The notes under the pieces: generated by a model | The model's database searches: none | Seen by the model: only the letters and a program-made list of their open reading frames with translations | What the model was told of the DNA's origin: nothing | Program-made: the position numbers and the translations under genes | In this document: positions 57,755 through 64,000 of the stretch, piece after piece | Layout of the letters: each line of letters starts with the position of its first letter | How positions within the stretch are numbered: position 1 is the stretch's first letter | Assembly: GCA_027559495.1 (NCBI GenBank) | Contig: JAMXSV010000028.1 | Coordinates: forward strand, 248,001-312,000 | DNA: 64,000 bases | Direction of reading: 5' to 3' | DNA from: Aurifilum marmelostoma | Taxonomy: Eukaryota; Ascomycota; Sordariomycetes; Diaporthales; Cryphonectriaceae

Positions 57755-58975
57755 ATGCATGCCCCTGCTGCGATCCTTGCTGCTGGTGCAGCAGCCTATG
57801 TGAGCGCCGCGCCGTCGACGCACAGCCCGCACCGGGTCGAGGCTGCAGCCGCGTCCTCCTGCACGCCAACAGCCGGAGGCAGCAGCTCCACCGACGACGT
57901 GCCGGCCATCCAGTCGGCCATCGCCGACTGCCCCTCGGGTACGATCGTGATCCCGGCCAGCACCACCTACTACGTCAACTCGGAGCTCACCTTTGACGGC
58001 TGCGCCGGGTGCACCTTTGAGGTCGAGGGAACCCTGGTGGTCTCGGACGACACAGACTACTGGAACGGCAAGACGGCCGTGTTCCTGGCACAGGACATTG
58101 ACGGGCTGACCGTCACGTCCACGAGCGGCGACGGCGTCTTTGACGGCAACGGCCAGGCATCGTGGGACCTCTTTGCAGAGGACAGCTCATACGCCCGCCC
58201 GACCCTCTTCTACGTAGACGGCAGCAGCAACGTCGCCATCTCGAACCTGCTCTTCAAGAACGCGCCCAACGTGTTCCACTCCTCGACCGGTGGCTCCAGC
58301 AACGTGGTGTACACCGACATCACCCTCTCGGCCATCAGCACCAGCGACAACGACCCCAAAAACACCGACGGCTGGGACATTGGCCAGTCGACCTACGTGA
58401 CCATCAACGGGGCCTCGGTCCTGAACGACGACGACTGTGTCGCCTTCAAGCCTGGCGCCAACTACGTCGAGGTCTACGACATCACCTGCAACGGCAGCCA
58501 CGGGATCAGTGTTGGCAGCCTTGGGAGCAGCGCTGGCTCCACAGACACCGTCGAGAATGTCTATGTCAGCGGCGCAACCATGATCGCCTCCACCAAGGCC
58601 GCAGGCCTCAAGCTCTACCCCGCCGGCTCCGACCACGGCACTGCGGTGGTGTCCAACGTGACGTTCGAGAACTTTGTCGTCGACAGCTCGGACTATGCCT
58701 TCCAGGTGCAGAGCTGCTACGGCGAAGACGACGACTACTGCTCCGAGAACCCGAGCACCGCCCAGATCACCGACGTGGTCGTCAAGGGCTTCTCCGGCAC
58801 CACGAGCTCCGACTATGCCCCCGTCGTCGCCAACATTGACTGCCCCCCTGATGGGACGTGTGGTATCACCTTCTCTGACATGACGGTGGAGGCTCCCAGC
58901 GGGTCCACAGAGTACCTGTGCGCCAACACGCCCGACGACCTTGGTGTTACTTGTACCGACGGCGCGAGCGGCTAA
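57755..58975 (+). CDS. Secreted GH28 endo-xylogalacturonan hydrolase-like enzyme
   Basis: Single exon, 406 aa. The ATG at 57755 starts a signal peptide (MHAPAAILAAGAAAYVSAAP). Catalytic GH28 motifs are NTDGWD (203-208), DDDC (225-228) and GSHGISVGSLGS (247-258, with H249). The usual RIK motif of polygalacturonases is replaced by GLKLYP (284-289), with K286 retained. This replacement and the KAAG context are what I associate with endo-xylogalacturonan hydrolases, which cut the xylose-substituted galacturonan of pectin. A C-terminal Cys-rich segment is kept. It acts outside the cell on plant cell wall. Assignment to GH28 is firm; the substrate is inferred. Confidence 0.88.
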   Translation: MHAPAAILAAGAAAYVSAAPSTHSPHRVEAAAASSCTPTAGGSSSTDDVPAIQSAIADCPSGTIVIPASTTYYVNSELTFDGCAGCTFEVEGTLVVSDDTDYWNGKTAVFLAQDIDGLTVTSTSGDGVFDGNGQASWDLFAEDSSYARPTLFYVDGSSNVAISNLLFKNAPNVFHSSTGGSSNVVYTDITLSAISTSDNDPKNTDGWDIGQSTYVTINGASVLNDDDCVAFKPGANYVEVYDITCNGSHGISVGSLGSSAGSTDTVENVYVSGATMIASTKAAGLKLYPAGSDHGTAVVSNVTFENFVVDSSDYAFQVQSCYGEDDDYCSENPSTAQITDVVVKGFSGTTSSDYAPVVANIDCPPDGTCGITFSDMTVEAPSGSTEYLCANTPDDLGVTCTDGASG

Positions 58976-59994
58976 GCCTGCGCTCGTGATCAAGGCTCAC
59001 ACGGTGTCTTTGAGCGTTTCTTTTTTTTTTTAGTGGTCAACGGTTTGGGCTGGATGGGATGTTGGGATTTTATTGTCACATATTCTACTTTTCTCTGTAC
59101 ATGATATATATGGCAGATATTTGTGTCACATCATGTCGACGTATATATCAACTCGAATATATTATCTATATTCTGATCATCACGCGCGGCAACGACATGT
59201 TGCGCATGCCTATATGGAACACTACTTGTGCCGTACCGCACGTATGAACCACCTAGCCTTGTAGAATCAGTCTCTATATGGATGGAATAAACTACACAAG
59301 GATCTCAGGGGATCGGACGACGAATGAACTCGTTCAAGCTCAGATCTACTCGGGTACTCAGATGATAATTACTCCACACCTGTCTGGAGTTGATTTCGTG
59401 GTGGAGGTACTAACGACTTGACCCTACCGTGTTTCACCAAGAAAGATCGGCCCTCAACAACCCCAGGACATTAATCAATGGCATGAGGTCATTGTTTCGA
59501 AACAACAAGTCAAGATCAGTTGGTCTTCTTATGAGGGCGTAAGACACATATTAAGCGCTAGGAAAACGCGAGGCCCCACGCTCTCGTGTACAAGCGGTCT
59601 AGAACAGCACAGAGTCAGTCCATCGAATGTCCAGGGGCTAGGAAATAATTCCACCGAATCAGTTCTGAGGCCGGTCTGCTTGCTTTTGCTAATACGCCCC
59701 GAGTGGGACAATCCACAGCTTGCGTTGTGACGGCGGTGTGCAATGTTTTCCAATCTATTTGGCACCAAATGAATCTGGAAAATAAACATCAAGGACAAGG
59801 AACCATAAACACCGTGCGTTTGAGAAATAAGAGTGAACCCAGCACCCATCAAGTACCTTTAGCTTTTGTGTATAAAATCAAGACCGTACTCGTCTCTTCT
59901 TATGCTCTCCGCGTACTTTCTATCCATAGCTTTACCCACCACCACATCTAACTAGTAGAACGTCACACCAGCCCAGTCGAGCTGATCTATCACA
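58976..59994. other. Intergenic stretch
   Basis: About 1 kb between the GH28 gene and the small secreted protein. AT-rich near 59040-59200. A TATA box for the next gene lies at 59871. No gene seen. Confidence 0.5.
59871..59877 (+). promoter_or_regulatory. TATA box of the small secreted protein gene
   Basis: TATAAAA about 124 bases before the ATG at 59995, at the same distance as the TATA box of the RiPP precursor. Confidence 0.55.
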
Positions 59995-60672
59995 ATGCAT
60001 CTTTCCTCTGTCCTCCTCCTCGTCTCATCTTCGGTCGTCTCGGCGACTCTGGACCCTTGCTCCTCCAACACAAAGGGAGCGTGTCCGGCCTATCTCGGGT
60101 GCAGCGCCGCCAAAGTGTCAACGGCCATTCAAGCCGCCGAGTGCTCTCACAACACCCGAACGTCCGAGGAGCAGACCTTTGCTGTTTTCACAACGGATCA
60201 TACGTATGACGGTACGTCTTCTAGAAGACTATGATGGTATCCGGTGCTGGTTCTCACAGATCTGCAATATGAACTACACGTGGAGACTGCCAGCAAACTT
60301 CAATGAATTCCAGTCTGTCTTACGTTCGCTATATCATATCAATCATTTGTCTAACATGTTAACTCTCTATCAGGAAACCACGGTGCTCCTTATGGTACTT
60401 GCAAGGCCTACACGTGCACGGCTCCCACGTCGAGCCAGATGAACAACAACACTGCCTGCTGGACGTTTTTCTGGAGGTGAGTTGTTATGACAGAAGAAGC
60501 GAGTCTTTTGAGGTCACCAGTTTGTTAGGAACTAACCTTATCATCAACTTCTAGTGGTTCCGGTACCTCGAGCGGCGTTGGAACGGGTTGCATTGAGGAT
60601 CCCGAGACTGGAGAGTGTGGTTGTGAGGACTCGGACGGTACTTTTCACGTCGGAAGCGACAGCTGCACTTGA
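59995..60672 (+). CDS. Small cysteine-rich secreted protein
   Basis: Three exons: 59995-60211, 60374-60476 and 60555-60672, 145 aa. Donors are GTACGT and GTGAGT, acceptors ATCAG and TTCTAG, and the frame closes. A signal peptide (MHLSSVLLLVSSSVVSA) precedes a mature part with 11 Cys (22, 30, 36, 50, 82, 87, 101, 119, 128, 130, 144) and the segment YGTCKAYTCTAP. There is no membrane helix or GPI-type tail. Size, cysteine content and a secretion signal are those of fungal effector-like proteins. No enzymatic family recognised. It is tail-to-tail with the GH7 gene. Confidence 0.8.
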
Positions 60673-60909
60673 TGCAATAATTATGACAAAACGTCACGCA
60701 GAACTTCATACACAGGATAGTGGCATTGCCATTGTTTCTCTGCACAGTATATACCGGTAACAATATGCAAGGTGTTGATATATACGATATCTAAAGGAAT
60801 TTAGACATGAAAGTAAAGTCAACCTATATCTATATACAAACCCCCTCCTAGTCGGGTCCGATCAGGAAGCTTGTGCTTCACAGGCGAAACTCTCCTGATG
60901 TGCAGCCGA

Positions 60910-62249
60910 CTAGAAGTGACGAATACCCCTGGTGCGCAGGCCTGACGTGCCTGTCACCGTAGAGTTGATGTCGCCCCACCTGATGTTGGAGAACACGACG
61001 TGGGTGGTCGAGTTGTTCGCCTCGATCAGCGCAGGATTGCCAGCAGTGCTGCTGCAAGGGCCAGAGTTGCCTTCGTCGAGCCAGTCCATGTATTCTAGCA
61101 CGCAAAAGAGGTCAGCGAACGCCCAATAGATTTAGGAGAAAAAACGGCAATTGGAAGGCGGTTGAGCCAGCCAAGGGCGCCGGTGTCAGACTTACGAGAG
61201 GCGTCGTTCCAGATACTGAAGGCCAGCACCATGCCGCGGCCAAGAGCCTCGCCCATGGTCCCGAGATTGCCGTACGTGGCGGCGCTGCTGTCGGCTGCAG
61301 CGCACCATGTCGCGTTGATCGAGTCACCACTGCCACCCGAGACGGCGCTCGGCACAGTGACATTGTTCTGGTGGTAGATGCGCCTGATCTCGGTCAGGGT
61401 CCCCGTCGTGGTGCCGTCGTCGGTGATGAACTGCGTGGTCACCGTGAAGGGCTTGCTCGTGTCGAGGGTGCCGCCCGGTGCCCAGTAGTCGGGGTAGCCC
61501 TGCGCGTACGCGTTGAAGCCGCACCCGCCCTTGTCGCAGTCGCTGCCGTCGTCGAGGCAGGGGTGAGGGGTGAAGGCAGCAGCAAGGCTGTTGGACTCGA
61601 GAATGTCCATCTCGTTGCAGCAGTAGATGGTGCCGTTGTTGTTGAGGGTGCCGTTCTTGAACGTCTCCACTGGGCACTGCGCGTCGCAGTAGCCAGAGCC
61701 GTATGTCGCGCCGCCGGTCTGGTACTGGTTGCGCCCGCCAGAGGGATCCATCTCGGAGAGATACAGGGCTCCGTTCTCCCCGCACGGCAGGGTGGACACG
61801 TCGAGGTCGAATGTGAGCTCCTGGCCCAGCAGCTGGAACATGACGTAGTCCTGGCTGTCGTTGTCGAGCAGGTAGACCCGCGGCGAGGCGCTGGAGATGC
61901 CATCGGACGAGTTCACATACTGGTTCATTGTCATGGAGGAGCCTGACGTCGAGACACCGGCAGCAGTGTAGTTTGCGCCTTCGATGAAGCAGTTCTGTGC
62001 GCAAGTCGCCTCGTCGGGGCACAGGGTGGCGTTGAGGCCAGTGGATGTTGTGCATGATTCATAATCAGCCGTGTGAAGCCAGCGGTAGCCAAAGTCCAGA
62101 ACAACTGATGTGTTTTGGGCTACGCAGCCCCCATCTGTGGTACATTTGGATGTTGTGAGTTGAGGGTGGACTTCGGGCGTCACGGTGCCTGGCTGCTGGG
62201 CCCGGACGAGGCCCAGGAGGCCCACGGCCACGGCGGTTCTGGCTTGCAT
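60910..62249 (-). CDS. Secreted GH7 endoglucanase
   Basis: Two exons, 62249-61196 and 61094-60910, with a phase-1 intron (GTAAGT...GCTGAC...GCTAG), 412 aa. A signal peptide ([17 protein letters not shown]) and mature QQPGT start are typical of GH7. The catalytic segment is EMDILE (213-218): nucleophile E213, D215 and acid/base E218. Many Cys and the late [13 protein letters not shown] segment match EGL1-type endo-beta-1,4-glucanases. There is no cellulose-binding module. It cleaves cellulose outside the cell. A TATA-like AAATAT lies about 130 bases upstream. Confidence 0.93.
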
Positions 62250-63596
62250 TGTGTATAAATTGATGGGGAAAAGAACGACTTGGCTTGGAGCTGCTGAGAA
62301 CAGAGAAGGAAAGAAATGAAGAGGCCTGGTGCTAAGGTCCTGAACTCGGCGCCAGGCGGCGAGTGACGCCTCTGATATTTATGAAAAAAGCCCATAGATT
62401 TTGCCATCGCGGAGCTGCACTCACCGGGCTTGCCCTCCGTGTGGATGAATTCCCTCCCTCCAGGCCCATGATGCTCTCTCTACGAGGATTGCACGACATG
62501 GCGGCCCGTGAAGCCTGCGAGGCTCTTGTTCCGCCAGGGGGAAGCTAGGCCAGATCAGGACCGCGGAGGCAGCATGGACATGTTTTCTTCCAGGGGGCCT
62601 GGCCGGTAGTCATCACAGTGGGCACCACTAAGGCCATAGCCGGTATCTCCCTGGCCTGTTAGGTTGATTTCCACCCCATCATGAAACTAGGAGAAGGCCC
62701 CCTGCAGGTTATCATGGCAGGAAGCGCTGCCATTTATTCAAGACATCATATAGATTGCTTAAAGTTCTGTGTAGATCTTCCTTGAGCCCCCAGGTCAAAG
62801 TCACCAGATTCACAGCCTTCCTTGTCTGGCAAAGCTGGCCACGATGTCACCCTTCGTTTTCCAGGAACGGTCTTGACCATCTGGCGCCTCTATCCGTTTT
62901 GAGTAGAGGTCAGACTCGACACTTCAATCAAACCTTGGTAGCCACGGAACCCACCCAGCATCCGGCCTCGCGGGTCTTTTCTGAACGTCCGCGAACAGGC
63001 CCGTGACTGGCCGTCCTCGGAGGATCTCGCAACGCGGAACCTTGCAGACTGAGCAGGGATCGACAATTGCAATGAGTGAGTCTTAGATCCGGTCATTTTT
63101 GTGCCTTGATCCTAGTGATACATCTCATTCTGGTTCAGAGTGCTGTTTAAGTAGTGAGTGCGAGTTGTACATCATTCAAAAGCCGTCAAATTCTTCTAGA
63201 TCATTTTCTACCCAACGACCGCAAGCCAGGCTGTATTGCCTTGAGATGTATAATATAGCTTACTTGGTAGGCTCTACTAGGCTCTGGACTACTGATTCAA
63301 CCCGGTACATACGGTACATGGTTGTGCCATGAGTGGATCTGCAGACTAAGCATCCCATAGCACTGTGGAACACCTGAGCTATCCTGCCAAGTTGTTTCAA
63401 GAATATTATCAGGTTACTTGCAGCAGTGAGCCCACATACATGGGAAAGTTTATGTTGTTTTAGCTTTTTACAGCCCTAACCGATGGCATAGTCTTTAAAC
63501 AAGGCATGTTTCTCAGGGCTGTATGCACTCCAGCCTTGCCGGCCAATTTCTGTTATCCATTGTCCTGCAGATCTAGTCCACCTGATCAATCACCCC
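62250..63596. other. Intergenic stretch, GH7 promoter
   Basis: About 1.35 kb holding the GH7 promoter and the 3' flank of the partial dehydrogenase gene. I found no GGCTAR (XlnR-type) site by eye close to the TATA element. No gene seen. Confidence 0.45.
62376..62383 (-). promoter_or_regulatory. TATA-like element of the GH7 gene
   Basis: ATAAATAT on the minus strand, about 130 bases before the ATG at 62249. Confidence 0.45.
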
Positions 63597-63932
63597 TTAA
63601 CCATCACTCGAACGTTGTGTCTTCTCAATCTCCACATCAGCTCTCTTCTCCCAGCTCTTGATGCACTCGGAGTGACAAGCCCCCTTGTCAACACAACCAA
63701 GGCTCTCCTCCAGATAGGCCAGTGCCAGGCTGGGCAGCTCAGTCTCAAACCCAGACCTCTCAATCACCTCCTTTGCAATCTTGACATCCTTGACCAGGAG
63801 CTCCAGTTGATATCCCGTATCAAAGGACTTTAGGTTCTTCATCGAGTAGGCTGTGGAGAAGTTGACCCCTGTGCCGACATTCAAAACATCAATCATTGTT
63901 TGGGGATCTAGACCAAGCTTTCGCCCAGTGAC
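63597..63932 (-). CDS. 3-hydroxyisobutyrate-dehydrogenase-like protein, last exon (partial)
   Basis: The last exon of a gene whose 5' part is outside the window. The acceptor AAAATCAG ends at 63933, and translation begins VTGRKLGLDPQTMIDVLNVGTGVN. This helical region, with KNLKSFDTGYQLELLVKDVKIA, matches the C-terminal domain of the 3-hydroxyisobutyrate/6-phosphogluconate dehydrogenase-like family, including the lysine region used in catalysis. The stretch 63933-64000 is intron. The NAD-binding domain is not visible, so cofactor and substrate cannot be judged. Confidence 0.75.
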   Translation of the reverse strand, partial: VTGRKLGLDPQTMIDVLNVGTGVNFSTAYSMKNLKSFDTGYQLELLVKDVKIAKEVIERSGFETELPSLALAYLEESLGCVDKGACHSECIKSWEKRADVEIEKTQRSSDG

Positions 63933-64000
63933 CTGATTTTGATATGAGTATGCAATAATTACAAAGGCAAGAATGATGATGATACAGGGAGAGTAAGTGG

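Noticed and set aside
58187..58993. 268-codon open frame on the minus strand
   Set aside because: Antisense to the GH28 gene; no supporting features.

Overview
The window is nuclear DNA of a filamentous ascomycete (Pezizomycotina, most likely a plant-associated Sordariomycete). Genes have short introns (about 50-100 bp, GTRAGT donors, CTRAC-type branch sites, YAG acceptors) and lie on both strands with long spacers. Recognisable fungal families include the SWR1 remodeller, complex I NDUFB8, UstYa/DUF3328 proteins and secreted plant-wall hydrolases. There are no operons and no prokaryotic signals. Exon limits were read by eye and checked for reading-frame continuity.

Left flank (1-7.5 kb): an unknown protein, an MFS transporter of the BSC6/FucP type, and a secreted copper amine oxidase. 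A gene-free, partly AT-rich stretch of 4.6 kb follows (7.5-12.1 kb).

Centre (12.1-32.2 kb): what looks like a ribosomal-peptide (RiPP) biosynthetic cluster of the dikaritin/ustiloxin type. A 138-residue secreted precursor carries seven copies of a 17-residue unit ending in KR (Kex2) sites. It is followed by five UstYa-family oxidases (three canonical with paired HxxHC motifs, two of a second subtype), an MFS exporter candidate, a DAO-type FAD oxidoreductase and a cytochrome P450. The repeated core has no Tyr or Phe; Trp is its only aromatic residue. Known dikaritins use Tyr or another phenolic residue, so the product may carry an unusual crosslink. The copper amine oxidase to the left may be an outlying tailoring gene, as VicK is in victorin biosynthesis. 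No transcription factor or dedicated protease is visible.

Right flank (32.9-53 kb): housekeeping and conserved genes, including SWR1 (with an apparent frame break in a G/C run), the complex I subunit NDUFB8, a conserved protein of unknown function, a rhodopsin-like seven-helix membrane protein (also with a likely frame break), a CxxC protein, a PIP-kinase-like protein and a dienelactone-hydrolase/SnoaL-like protein.

Far right (55-64 kb): a group of secreted proteins, namely GH18, GH28 (endo-xylogalacturonan hydrolase-like), a small 11-cysteine protein and a GH7 endoglucanase. The window ends in the last exon of a 3-hydroxyisobutyrate-dehydrogenase-like gene.
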